From the NCBI GenBank assembly GCA_027257055.1, contig JAPVLO010000073.1, forward strand, positions 8,885,001 to 8,949,000: 64,000 bases of DNA, written 5' to 3'. Position 1 is the first letter of the stretch; every line of letters begins with the position of its first letter. Positions 1 to 11,430 of the stretch are shown piece by piece. Source of the stretch: Cephalopachus bancanus. Its lineage: Eukaryota > Chordata > Mammalia > Primates > Tarsiidae. The notes beneath the pieces were generated by a model, which saw nothing but the letters and a program-made list of their open reading frames with translations, made no database searches and was not told the origin of the DNA. The translations under genes and the position numbers were made by a program.

Positions 1-830
1 TAGCAAAGATCATTGATAAAGGTGACTGCACAAAAAATCGATTTTCATGTAGACAAAACACCCTTCTATTGGAAGTAGATACCACTTAGGACTTTCCTAT
101 CTAGAGAAGGGAAGTCAATGTGGGCTTTGAAACTTCAAAGGTCAAGCTGACTCTCTAATAGTCTAATGGGCTAATGTGGTTGGTAACTCTAATGGGCTAA
201 TGCAGTTGAAGCCAGTGCTCATTGATCATTCCAGAAATCCTAAGGCTCTTAAGAATTATGTTACATCTACTTTGCCTGTGCTCAATAATGAAACAACAAA
301 GTCTGATAACAGCACATCTATTTTACAGCATGATTTATTGACTATTTTAACCCACTGTTGAAACATACTGCTCAGAAAAAAAGATTTCTTTCAAAATATT
401 ACTGTTCATTGACAATCTACCTCATCACCCAAGAGCTGTGAGGAAGATGATCAAGTAAATCAACGTTTCCATGTCTGTTAACACAACATGCATTTTGCAG
501 CCTGTGGATCAAGGAATAACTTTGACTTTCAAGTCTAATTATTTAAGAAATACATTTTGTAAGTCTGTAGCTTTCACACATAGCTATCCTGTGATGAATT
601 TGGGAAAAGCACATCAAAAACCTTCTGGAGAAAATTCACTATTCTAGATTTTTAAAGAACATTTGTGATTCATGGAAGGAAGTCAAAATGTCAACATGTA
701 CGGGAGTTTGGAAGAAGTTAATTCCAACCTTCATGGATGACTTTGAGGAATTCAAAACTCCAGTGGAAGAAGTAGCAGCAGATGTAATGGAAATAGCAAG
801 AAAACAAGAATTAGAAGTAAAGCCTAAAGA
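1..830 (+). mobile_element. Tigger1-type DNA transposon, first segment (decayed transposase)
   Basis: This is the middle and C-terminal part of a pogo/Tigger DDE transposase, broken by many stops and frameshifts. Readable pieces are VDKTPFYWK near 50-80 (family form VDETAFYWK, holding the first catalytic Asp), LKPVLIDHSRNPKALKNY (203-270), an IDN motif near 410, and DSWKEVKMSTCTGVWKKLIPT (668-735) followed by EVAADVMEIARKQELEVKPK. The 5' end lies outside the window. The element resumes at 7682 after an L1 insertion. The identification is from remembered Tigger1 protein motifs and is strong; the copy cannot encode a working enzyme. Confidence 0.88.
814..830 (+). repeat. Left target-site duplication of the full-length L1
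   Basis: GAAGTAAAGCCTAAAGA here recurs at 7682-7698 as GAAGTAAAGCCTGAAGA, 17 bp with one mismatch. The two copies bracket the L1 exactly, and both lie in the Tigger1 transposase reading (…EVKPKD/EV…), so one copy is the original target and the other arose on insertion. Confidence 0.93.
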
Positions 831-2692
831 GTTCCGGAAAGATGGCAACAGCATAGGTGGAACTGTGAGATTCTCCGAATGTGAGTTCCCCAAAAGACTC
901 TTGCTTTCCTTCCCCCATCCCTCTGCCCACCGCCAGCAGCACTGGTCTGAGGCCCAGAGACCCTCAGTCCCATGCAAGGTCGGCTGTTGCAGTCCCCCAG
1001 CTGCTGCTGCTCCACTGTGGGCCGCCGCTGCACTGGCTGTGTGGAGATTCCAGCTCCCTCCCTGGCTGCAACATCTTACGTGGCACTAGGTTGCCGCCTG
1101 TGGAGGCCCTTGGATACTGCCTTGTGGAGATCTGGGTTCCCTTGCTTGGAGCAGTGATCTGCCTGGCACTCAGCCGCTGCTAGCTCCCACCCTGACTGGG
1201 TTCCCAGCCCAGCAGCCCAGTGCTAGCTCCTCAGAGTTCCACCTCCCCACCCTGGGTTCTGGGCCCCCACCCAGCCCTATTTCAAGCCACTGTCACCCAG
1301 GGAGGCTCTAGGTGCTCACCCCTCAGGGATACCAGCTCCATTTCTGGCTGAAGTACCCTGTGTGGGGCCCAAAGCCACTGTCACCAGTCACCACCTGCCT
1401 TTTGGATCTCCGGTCCCACTCTGGCTGAGGCACCCAGCGTGCAACCCCATGGTTGTGTAAGGGAATAGTATATCTTAAGGAGGTGCTGATCAGCTGCTCT
1501 CAACTCTCAGCTGCAGAAGAGGGAACTCCCAGCTCCCTCCTCCACCCCAGGCTGCTGGTGGCACACCAGAGCCAGTGCCCAGCTGTGCCACTGATCCCTG
1601 GTGCCTCACATGCCACCACAGCCCGTCATAGTGGATTGCCCATGGACCCGGACGAGTGGAGAGAAAGGATCCGTGAAAGAGGAGTTGCCCACCTCAGCCA
1701 TTTTCCAGGCAGAGATTTGCATCACCTCACCCACTTATGAGCAGCCTCCACCTTGGTTTCTAAGGTAATGTCACTAAACAGGAGACAAAAGCCCCTCCCC
1801 CACCCTGAATCAGATACAGGCAACTCAGCATTGCAGACCTCTCAGAGAGCAAGCTAAAGGATCAAACCCAAGCTGGGAGTAAATCTATCTGCTGCAGTAA
1901 GAGCAAAGGGGAGGGGCTAGAGATCAGAGCTGAAGAGACTTTAGGCACTCAGGAAAGATTCCAGAGCTAGTCCAATTTCTAATTTTGACTTTCGATTTTA
2001 TGATTTTGACTGTTTGTTTTGTTCACTTTTGTTTACTTTTTGATTTAACCTACCTATTTGTGTTGGGGAAAAATGCATCAAAAGGCATGATTTTATTGGA
2101 CTGTCTTTGTGTGATTACTGGTATGCTTTAAGAAATTTTGTTTGTGTGTCTATTTTTCATGCCTTTCTGGCCTTGTGTCTATTTTCACCCGTTAGTTGGT
2201 ATGTATGTCTGTTTTCCCTCTCACTCTTCTCTTTTTCTAACTTCCTCTCGACCCCGCCTTCTTCCATTATTTTCCTTTTTCATATATCCTTTTGTTCGAG
2301 GGACCAAACCTACATCCTGCTGCATGGACAGATTGCAAGGCAGTGGGAAATAGCTTCCAGGGTGCCCAGACACCTGTTGGTGGATACTGGGATCAACAGA
2401 TAGATTCTGATTCACAGCTTCCCCCTCGATTAAACCTCAAAACTGCACAAAGTACAGCCCCCGGCCCACACTCCAGCCTCAAAAGTAAACAAAGCCAGAG
2501 GACTCTCATAAGGAAGAACAGAAGATTGAACAAATGAAGTAAAAGCAACCCCACCTTCAGTGAAAAACAGAATTAATGAAGGAAAGGGAAAGGGGGAGAG
2601 AGAAAAATCTACACAAAGGAAGAAAAGCCAAAAGAAGAATATGGGTCTCTCCCACACCCCGGGAGGGCAGACAAGAGAAAACTGACTTCGGA
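831..2692 (+). promoter_or_regulatory. L1 5'UTR (decayed internal promoter region)
   Basis: About 1.86 kb between the left TSD and the ORF1 start. From 890 to 1740 it is clearly richer in G+C than the surrounding DNA, with many CCAG/CTGC words, as expected of L1 5'UTRs. From 1980 to 2300 it becomes T-rich. Short open frames here (for example 688-1089 and 1453-1740) are chance frames; the first of these runs from Tigger1 sequence into the L1 and is a fusion by insertion only. That the segment acted as a promoter is known of L1 as a family and is not shown here. Confidence 0.75.
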
Positions 2693-3568
2693 ATGGAAAC
2701 AATGAAGAACTCCCAGAATGACTGGTCTCAAACTACAAACTTAGATATCAAGACATTAATGGAGAGATTAAAAAGAATTGAGGAGAGACAAGAGGAAACT
2801 AGGAAGGAGTTGATAACTGAGATAAAATTAATAAAGAATACTGTGAATGAAATAAATAACAAACTGATAAGCATGGAAAACAGAATTAGCCAAGCAGAAG
2901 AAAGAATCTCAGAACTTGAGGACCAAAATATAGAACTAATCCAAACTGCCAAAAACATAGAAAGAAGCTTAAAAAGACAGAACAAAACTTCAAGTGATTA
3001 GTGATTACTTCAAGAGAAAGAACCTAAGAGTAATTGGCCTTCCTGCAAAAGAAAGAGAAACACCTTGAAACAAACGTTCCATGAGATTATTGAAGAAAAC
3101 TTCCCTCATCTCATCAGTGATATGAAAATTCAAACACAAGAGATTTAGAGAACCCCTATAAGTCAAAAAATGAGAAGACCAACTCCCAGACACATAATAA
3201 TTCACCTAAACAAAGTAGGCATAAAGGGAAAAATCCTAAAGGCAGCAAGAGAAAAAGGCTAGATCACCTACCATGGAAGACCAATTAGAATAGCAGCAGA
3301 TTTATCTACAGAAACCCTGCAGGCTAGGAGAGCTTGGAGCCCTATCTACAAAGTTCTAAAAGATAAATAATTTCAACCAAGAATAACCTACCCAGCCAAG
3401 GTAAGCTTCATCAGAGAGGGAGAATTAAAACCTTTCCCAGGTATCCAATCCCTAAGAACTTACACTGCCACCAGACCACCTCTACAAGAAACACTTAAGA
3501 AAGTACTGAACACAGAAGAAAAGGAAAAAAGAACAACATTCTTCACAAGAGTACAGGAAAAAGAGTAA
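2693..3568 (+). pseudogene. L1 ORF1 remnant (RNA-binding chaperone, broken)
   Basis: The likely start is METMKNSQNDWSQTTN at 2693. The coiled coil is clear to about 3000 (repeated heptads, ERLKRIEERQEETRKELITE then ENRISQAEERISELEDQN), and a TAG stop at 2999 ends the frame. Beyond it, in shifted frames, the C-terminal domain is readable as RPIRIAADLSTETLQARRAW (3280-3340) and ends near LKKVLNTEEKEKR. The span of about 292 codons is shorter than the usual ~340, so some central sequence is lost. L1 ORF1p forms trimers that coat L1 RNA; this copy cannot. Confidence 0.88.
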
Positions 3569-3644
3569 AACACACACGAACCAACCCCAAAACCAAAGAA
3601 AGACAACAAACCAAGAGGAACAACAACAACTTTATAAGAACTTC

Positions 3645-6600
3645 ATGATAGGGACCAACGCTCACGTTTCAATAATTAGCCTGAACGTGGTAGACTAAAT
3701 GCACCACTGAAAAGCCATAGAATGGAAAAATGGATAAAATATCACCAGGCAACAATATATTGCCTTCAAGAGATCCATCTCACTAGAAAGGATACACACA
3801 GACTCAAAGTAAGAGAATGGGAAACAAATTTTCAGGTGAACGGAAAACAAAAGAAAGGAGGAGTCACGATCCTAATTTCAGACAAAATACCATTTAAGCT
3901 ATCAAAAATTTAAAAAGTTACAAAAGGCCACTACATAATTATAAGAGGTTCACTCCATCAACAAGCAATATCTATCCTAAACATATATGCACCCAACATA
4001 GGAGTGCCAACTTTCATAAAGCAGCTTCTTGGAAAACTCAAGAAAGATATTGACTCTAACACTGTCATAACTGGGGAATTAAATATCCCACTCACAACCT
4101 TGGACAGATCATCAGGACAAAAAATCAGCAATGAGATCTGGACCTCAATGTGACTCTTGACCAAACGGACTTATGATACCTACAGAATACTCCACCCAAT
4201 GACCACAGAATATACATTCTACTCATCACCATGTGGAACATACTCTAAGATCAACCACATACTAGGCCATAAATCAAACAAATTTCAAAAGTTTGAAATT
4301 TTGTCATGCACCTTCTTGGACCACAGTGGAATAAAAATAAACATCAACACCAACAAGGTTCCCCCCAAACCCACAAAGACATGGTCACTAAATAGCATGA
4401 TGCTAAACAACTATTGGGTCATCAATGAAATCAAAACAGAGATTAAAAGATATCTGGAAACAAATGAAAATGAAGAGAAATCTTACCAACATCTCTGGGA
4501 CACCATGAAAGCTGTAGTAAGAGGGGAATTCATATCTCTACACATGCGCATGAAGAAAATGGAAGGATCACAAATTAACAGCCTAACAAGTCACCTTAGG
4601 AAGCTGGAAAAGCATGACCACCAAAACCCTAACTGCAGCAGAAGAATCTAGATCACCAAAATAAAAGCCCAAATCCGGGACATAGAAGACAAAAAGATAA
4701 TACAAAAAAATCAATGAAATAAAAAGCTGGTTCTTTGAAAGGATAAACAAGATCAGTGGTCCCTTAGCTAGACTGACCAAGAAAAAAGAGAAAAAGCCCA
4801 ATAAATACAATCAGAAACACAAAAGATGAACTTACATCTGACCCCAAAGATATACAAAAGATCATTAGAGACTACTATGTACACTTGTATGGAAACACAC
4901 TGGAAAACCTTAAGGAAATGGAAGACTGGCTGATATCACACAACCTGCCTAGGTTGAAACAAGAAGAAATCAAGACCCTAAATAGACCAATAACAATCAA
5001 GGAAGTTGACTATGTAATAAAAAAACTACTTACAAAAAAAAAAAGCCCTGGACCAGATGGCTTTCCAGCAGAATTCTATAAGACATTTAAGGAGGAGCTG
5101 ATACCAATCCTACTGAAAGTATTCCAGGCAATTGAGAAAGATGGAACCCTCCCCAAATCATTTTATGAAGCTAATATCACATTGATACCGAAACCAGATA
5201 AAGATCCAATGAAAAAAGAGAACTATTGGCCAATATCTTTGATGAACACAGATGCCAAAATTCTCAAGAAGATCCTAGCAAACCAGATTCAACAACATAT
5301 CTAAAAAATCATCCATCATGACCAGGTAGGCTTCATAACTGGGACACAAGTCTGGTTCAACATTCGCAAGACAATAAGTGCAATTAAATACATCAACAGG
5401 TGTCAGAAGAAAAATCACATGATTATATCATTAGATGCAGAAAAAGCTTTTGATAAAATCCAGCACCCCTTCTTGATAAAACCCTCGAACATCTAGGCAT
5501 ACATGAAACATACCTCAAAATAGTAAAAGCCATCTATGAGAAACCCACAGCTAGCATACTCTTAAACAGACAAAAAGTGGAACCATTTCCCCTGAAAACT
5601 GGAATAAAACAAGGATGCCCACTCTCTCCCCTCCTGTTCAATATAGTATTGGAAGTCCTGGCTAGAGCAATCAGAAAAGAGAAGGCAATCAGGAGTATCC
5701 AAATAGGAAAAGAGGAAGTCAAATTATTTCTCTTTGCAGACAACATGATTGTGTACCTTGAAAAACCCAAGAGAATCTGTCAAAAGCCTCCTCGCACTGA
5801 TAAAGGACTTTGGCAAAGTCTCAGGGTATAAAATAAATGTGCAAAAGACAATTGCATTTCTTTACACCAATAATAAACATATAGAAACTCAAATAAAAAA
5901 CACAAACACACTCACAATTGACACACACACACACAAATGAAATTCCTTGGCATCTTCCTAACCAGAGAAGTGAAAAACCTTACAATGAAAACTACAAAAC
6001 AGTGCTCAAAGAAGTCAAAGATGACACAAACAAGTGGAAAAATATCCCATGCTCATGTATTGGAAGAGTCAACATTGTGAAGATGTCTATCCTACCTAAG
6101 GCAATCTACAGATTTAATGCAATACCCATCAAATTACCAGCAACATTCTTCTCAGACCTAGAAAAGACAATACAGGAATTCATATGGAAACACAAATGAC
6201 CAAGAATAACCAGAACAATCCTCAGCAAAAAAAACAACACAGGTGGTATCATACTACCAGATTTCAAACTTTACTGTAAAACTACAATAATCAAAACAGC
6301 TTGGTATTGGTACAGGAACAGGCATATAGACCAATGGAATACAATTGAGATTCCAGAAGCAAAATCTCAATTTCTCAACCAACTCATCTTCGACAAAGCC
6401 TCCACCACCTACCACTGGGGAGAGGAGAACCTATTCAGTAAATGGTGCTGGGAAAACTGGCTGACCACATGCAGAAGACTCAAACAAGAAATCTATCTAT
6501 CCCCATATACAAAAATTAACTCTAAATGGATCAGAGACCTAAATGTAAAACCTCAAACCATAAGAACCTTAGAAAATGAAGTACATACCCTTATGGAAAT

Positions 6601-7457
6601 TGGAACTGGCATCCAATTCCTGAACAAAACCCAAAACGCACGGGCCATAAGAGAGAAGATAGACAAGTGGGACCTCATTAAACTGACAAGCTTCTGCAAA
6701 GCCAAAGAAACCATCAAGAGAGCAGAAAGACAGCCCACAGACTGGGAAAAAGTATTTGCCAACTCCAGGTCTGACAAAGGCCTAACATCTTGGATCTAGA
6801 AGGAACTCAAACATGCTGAAAACAAAAAAACAAACAACCCCATTATAAAGTGGGCAAAAGATATGAACAGACATTTCTCAAAGGAAGACATTCGAGCGGC
6901 CAACAGACACACGAAGAAATGTTCAACTTCACTAATCATCAAGGAGATGCAAATTAAAACTACACTGAGATACCACCTAACTCCAGTCAGAATGGCAATT
7001 ATCAATAACTCAAAAAATAACAGTTGCTGGAGAGGGTGTGGTAAAAAGGGAACAGTTTTACACTGTTGGTGGGAGTGTAAACTAGTGCAACCTCTGTGGA
7101 AAGCAGTGTGGCGATTCCTAAAATCTGTAAATATTGATCTCCCATATGACCCTGCAATCCCCCTACTGGGAATATTCCCTTGAAGAACTCAAACCACTCT
7201 ATAAGAAAGATACCTTCACACATATGTTTATCGCAGCATTGTTCACAATAGCAAGAACCTGGAACCAACCATGCTGTCCATCAAAAGAGGACTGGATTTA
7301 AAAAATGTGGTATATATACACAATGAAATACTATGCAGCCATAAAAAAGAACAAAATCATGAATTTCACAGCAACCTGGACAGAACTAGAGTCTATCATA
7401 CTGAGTGATCTCTCACAGAAACAAAGATCTGTGTATCACATATTCTCACTCATATAG
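3645..7457 (+). pseudogene. L1 ORF2 remnant (endonuclease and reverse transcriptase, broken)
   Basis: The start reads MIGTNAHVSIISLNVVD at 3645 and then hits a stop. The endonuclease region shows LQEIHLTRKD (3750-3790, catalytic Glu kept) and, near 4240-4340, SKINHILGHK and LDHSGIKI, where the family has SKIDHILGHK and SDH. The reverse transcriptase shows [22 protein letters not shown] (5035-5100) and [15 protein letters not shown] (5600-5640), then FADN at 5733-5744 in place of FADD, losing a catalytic Asp. The C-terminal cysteine region is near 7020-7110 ([20 protein letters not shown]). The total span of ~1,271 codons matches the family length. Many stops and frameshifts are present. Confidence 0.92.
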
Positions 7458-7681
7458 TAGACCTTGAACATCTATCATAATACTATAAGAAAAGGACTGA
7501 CAGTGGTGGGAAACTATGCGGGGGTAGGGTGGGGAAGGGAGGTGGAATTAATGGTAGTCAATATCTGCCTGGGGTCAGGGAGACACCCCTTATCAACAAG
7601 GGTGCCTGAACAATGCATAGTTGTATACCTAACCCTTAACTTTACCCCACAATTTTAAAGTAAAAAATATGTTAAAAAAAC

Positions 7682-8370
7682 GAAGTAAAGCCTGAAGATG
7701 TGACTGAATTGCTTCTACCTCATAGTAAAACTTGAATTGATTGAATGAATGAGAAGTTGCTTCTTATGGATGAACAAAGAAAGTGATTTCCTGAGATGAA
7801 ATCTACTCCTGGTGATTTGTTGAAATCATAATAAACATTGTTGAAATAATAATAAAGGATTTAAAATATTCCACAGACTTAGTTGATAAAGAAGTTGTAG
7901 GGTTTGAGATAATTGACTACGATTTTGAAAGAAATTTTTTTGTAGGTAAAATGTTACCAACCAGCATTGGATGATACAGACACACTTACCGAAAAAGATT
8001 AAACTGATGTGGAAATTTTTATTGTTGTCTTATTTTAACAGAGTCCTTCAGCCACCACAGCCTTCAGCAATCACCACTCTGATCAGTTAGCAGTCATTAA
8101 CAGCAAGACAAGGCTCTCCACCTGTAAAAAGATTATGCCTCAAGGATGCTCAGATGATTGCTAGCATATTTTTTTAGCAATGAAATATTTTAAATTGAAA
8201 TATGCACATTTTAAGACTAAATTCTCTTGCACACTTAATATACTATAATATAGTTTAAACATAACTTTTATACGTACCAGAAAACCAAAAAATTCATGAC
8301 TTGCTTTATTGAAATATTCACTTTATTGCAGTGCTCTGGAGCTGAACCTGCTATATCTCTGCAGTAACAA
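7682..8370 (+). mobile_element. Tigger1 DNA transposon, second segment with 3' terminal repeat
   Basis: Transposase sequence resumes at the right-hand TSD and continues as a decayed C-terminus and 3' non-coding part. The final part, from about 8175 (ATTTTTTTAGCAATGAAATA) to GAGCTGAACCTGCTATATCTCTGCAG (8339-8364), matches the Tigger1 3' end and inverted terminal repeat as I remember them. Together with 1-830 it is one element split by the L1. Confidence 0.87.
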
Positions 8371-8451
8371 TTGAAAATTTGAAAAGTGGAATCTACTTGT
8401 ACTTTAAAGTTTTTGTAACATTTCATTTAATTGTCATAACAACTGTAGTGT

Positions 8452-8893
8452 ACTGGTTTGAATAGTGTCGTCCCCAAAATTCATGTCTACCTATAACCTC
8501 TGAGTGTGACATAATTTGGAAACTGGGTCTTTATAGATGTATTCACTTAAGATGAGCAATACTGAATTAGACTGGGCCCTAAATACATTATAACTGGTGT
8601 CTTTAAAGGAGGAGAGAAGTTTGGTCACACAGACACACGGGATGATACCATGTGATGACAGAGGCAGAGACTGAAGTGATATGTCTAAATGTCAAGAAAT
8701 GCCATTATTTTTGGCAGCCACCTGCAGCTAGAAGGAGGCAAAGAACAGTCCTCCCCTAGAGCCTCCAGATAGAGCATGGTAATGCTAACACCTTGATTTA
8801 GAAATTTTGGGCCCAGAACTGAGAGAATAATACATTTATGTTGTTTTAAGCCACTCTGTTTATGATAATTTGTTACAGAAGTTCTAGAATCCA
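8452..8893 (+). mobile_element. MLT1-type LTR (ERVL-MaLR), solo
   Basis: About 440 bp with the order of MLT1 landmarks: TTTGAATAGTGTCGTCCCC at the start, ATAATTTGGAAACTGGGTC, TAGACTGGGCCCTAAAT, the ACAGACACAC stretch, AGGCAGAGACTGAAGTGAT, and an end containing GTTGTTTTAAGCCACTCTG and TTTGTTACAG. No internal retroviral genes lie beside it, so it reads as an old solo LTR. The subfamily is not resolved. Confidence 0.82.
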
Positions 8894-8964
8894 ATCTATC
8901 TAAGGAGAATCAAATTTTTTCCAAATTTATTAATAAAACGTCTGTAAGGAAAATAAGTATTTTT

Positions 8965-9145
8965 TGACTGCTGGTATGTGGAAGAACTTTACATAATTTA
9001 TTTTGTCTAATCTTCATAATAACCTTTAAGGCAGATATTAATATCTACATTTTAAACACTGAAGAAACTGAGGATTTAAAAAGTTAAGGATATTTACCTT
9101 ATTTACCATAATCACACTTATCTTCTAGTTTCAAAGCTAAGAGGG
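8965..9145 (-). mobile_element. MIR SINE fragment
   Basis: In the minus orientation of the MIR consensus: ACTTTACATAATTTATTTTGTCTAATCTTCATAATAACC, then TTAAACACTGAAGAAACTGAGG, then a degraded tRNA-like part. Highly diverged, as MIRs are. Confidence 0.68.
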
Positions 9146-9169
9146 TAAATCTTAAGAGTTTTCATCAAA

Positions 9170-9370
9170 CAAACATACATAATGGTATATGTGAGGTGAT
9201 AGGTGTGTCAATTTGGTTGTGGTTAATATTTCACAATGTATACATATATAAAATCATCAAGTTGTGCAACTTAAATATACACAATTTTTAACTGTCAATG
9301 AAGTTGAGAAAAAAAGTAAAAAAAACACAAAAAACCAAACCCAAAGCCCTAAAAAACAAACAAATAAAAT
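9170..9370 (+). mobile_element. Old L1 (L1M) 3' end
   Basis: The phrases GTGAGGTGATAGGTGTGTCAA, TTCACAATGTATACATATAT and ATCATCAAGTTGTGCAACTTAAATATACACAATTTTTA are typical of L1M 3'UTR ends. An A-rich tail follows with AAAAC-like interruptions to about 9370. Confidence 0.78.
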
Positions 9371-9811
9371 CTTCAAGTTCTTTCTTTTACTTCAAGCTGC
9401 CCTGGGAAGTGGTACACATCTTAACAGGAGATATTGGCAGCCATGCCTGGGTTCTTTCCAATAGGAGTTGCTGTACAAGGAGGCATGTGTTAGGTGAGAT
9501 GTTAAGTTAAATATTTCTAAGACTTCTTCAGTTGTGAAATTCTAGAACAGCTCCTCCGGGTTACACTGAATTCTAGAATTCGCTTAGATTTTAGAGCCCC
9601 TATCAAAACCCTCTTTATCAAAACATGTAGCCTATGTCCCCACAGAGCACATGAAATAGAGAAGCAGCATTTAATGAAGTCTAAATAGTCAGTCTGATTA
9701 TTTAAGCCCTGACCACTTTACTCTGCTCTGTAAAAGCACAGCAAAAAGCCCTTGGGTACATTTCTAATTAGGTAACAACTTTTAAAAGTCACTGTTCTCT
9801 ACATGGAAATC

Positions 9812-10162
9812 ATTGCTATGGTCTGAATGTTTGTGTTCCCCCGAAATTTATATGTTGAAAGCCTAACCCCTAAGGTGATGATATTGGGAGGCAAGCCTTT
9901 TGGGAAATGATTAGGTCAAGGTGCCTCCCAGATGAATTGAACTAGTGTCCTTACAAAAGTAGCCCTAGAAAATTGCCTTGTCCCTTCTACCATGTGAAGA
10001 CATAGCTAGAAGTCACTATCAGTGAGGAAGCAGCTCCCCACCCAACACTGCTGGCACCTTGATCCTTGACTTCCCAGCCTATAGTACTGCAAGAAAATTC
10101 TATTTGTAAGTTACTCAGTCTGAAGTATTTTGTTATAGCAGCCTGAATGAGCTAAAATACTC
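9812..10162 (+). mobile_element. MLT1A-like LTR (ERVL-MaLR), solo
   Basis: Starts TTGCTATGGTCTGAATGTTTGTG and contains TTGAAAGCCTAACCCCTAAGGTGATG, ACCATGTGAAGACA, GGCACCTTGATCCTTGACTTCCCAGCC and, at the end, TTTTGTTATAGCAGCCTGAATGAGCTAA. The landmarks are in family order over about 350 bp. No internal region is present, so it is an old solo LTR with no coding capacity. Confidence 0.88.
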
Positions 10163-10224
10163 ATATGTAAACATTCTTCTTTATTTAACTATATTAATAT
10201 TTTTATCTGCATAATGTAAAAAGT

Positions 10225-10335
10225 GCAACTGGAGTATGAGTGAGAAGGCCTAGGTTCTAATTTTGGTTTTGTCACAAACTAGTAAATGATGTAATTTCTC
10301 TCTATCTCAATATCCATATCTATAAGATGAAAGAG
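10225..10335 (+). mobile_element. Probable MIR fragment
   Basis: GCCTAGGTTCTAATTTTGGTTTTGTCACAAACTAG followed by CTCTATCTCAATATCCATATCTATAAGATGAAAGAG matches the tRNA-derived and core part of MIR in plus orientation, at high divergence. Confidence 0.5.
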
Positions 10336-10721
10336 GAAGGTATTTACTTATTTACCAAACAATCACAGAGCCCTTCATGTATACCAGGCCCTGGGAATGA
10401 CAACCTTACTGGTAGAAGATATAAAATAGAGAAGACAAATATGTTGATATATACTAAGTGGTATTTATAACAGGGATACATTTTTATGTCATTTCCTATG
10501 CCAATATCCTTTAATGTTTAATACAGGAGAAAAATTATGTTTCTAAACTATATTCTACTGCTATATTATTTAACCAGAATCATTTCAAAAGGATATTTCT
10601 TTCCATTTATTTTTCATATTTATAAATAATGTAAGAGAGAGAGGACAGATTATAACTCGTTGACAAGCACAAAGAACATAATTCAACATGACAGAGTCAA
10701 CACTTTAAAACCAGCATTTGA

Positions 10722-11430
10722 TCAACCAGACACATGAAAAGTTGCTCGGTCTCATGAATCATCAGAGAAATTCAAATCAAAATCACATTGAGATACCACC
10801 TAACCTCAGTAAGAATGACTATCATTAATAAAACAAATAACAGGTGCTGGAGAGGATGCAGTGAAAAATGTATGCTTCTACACTGCTGGTGGGAATGCAA
10901 ACTAGTGCAACCTTTCTGGAAAACAGTGTGGCGATTTCTAAAATAACTAGACTTTCCATACGACCCAGCAATCCCCATATTGGGAATATAACCAGAGGAA
11001 CTCAGTTCACACTACAAAAAAGATACCTGCATACGCATGTTTATTGCAGCACTATTCATAACAGTAAAAACATGGAACTAACTGTGCTGCCCATCAAAAC
11101 TGGACTGGATAAAAAATGTGGTACATATACACAATGGAATATTACACAGCCAAAAAGAAAGACAAACAAACATATGGACTATGCAGCAACTTGGATGGAT
11201 TTAGAGTTTATCATACTCAGTGATGTATCACAGAAGCAAAGAACAGAGTACCACATGTTCTTACTCATAAGGGGACCCGGAACATTTACCATAATGCTAT
11301 AAGAAAGGGATTGGCAGTAGTGGGGAACATAATATCTATAAGGGTACCTATTTTTATATTATATCCCAAGTTAGAGTGATAACAAATGAGTCAATTTCCA
11401 GATCAAAATAAAAATGAAATAAAAAAGAAC
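10722..11430 (+). mobile_element. 5'-truncated L1, ORF2 C-terminus and 3'UTR
   Basis: Begins in the ORF2 C-terminal segment (CCAGACACATGAAAAG…TTGAGATACCACCTAACC). It contains GGTGCTGGAGAGGATG, the CCCATCAAAACTGGACTGGAT stretch and ACACAATGGAATATTACACAGCC. After a shortened 3'UTR it ends in AAAATAAAAATGAAATAAAAAAG. It is close in sequence to the 831-7681 L1. The frame is broken. Confidence 0.88.

Larger units (their letters stand above)
831..7681 (+). mobile_element. Near full-length LINE-1 inserted into Tigger1
   Basis: About 6.85 kb on the plus strand, with a long GC-richer 5'UTR (831-2692), an ORF1 remnant, an ORF2 remnant and a 3'UTR (7458-7681). The 3'UTR has a G-rich purine tract (7498-7550) and ends in a short A-rich tail. 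Flanking 17-bp TSDs define both ends, so it is a genuine retrotransposition event and not truncated at the 5' end. Both ORFs contain stops and frameshifts, so it is dead. The 3'UTR phrase around 'TGTATACCTAACCCT' recurs in six other L1 ends in this window, marking one lineage-specific family. Confidence 0.93.

Noticed and set aside
688..1089. 133-codon plus frame that looks like a chimeric protein
   Set aside because: It starts in Tigger1 transposase sequence and runs across the L1 insertion point at 831 into L1 5'UTR; the fusion is a chance product of the insertion.
8452..10162. Pair of MLT1 LTRs considered as the two LTRs of one provirus
   Set aside because: They differ in subfamily wording and have MIR and L1 sequence between them, not retroviral genes.
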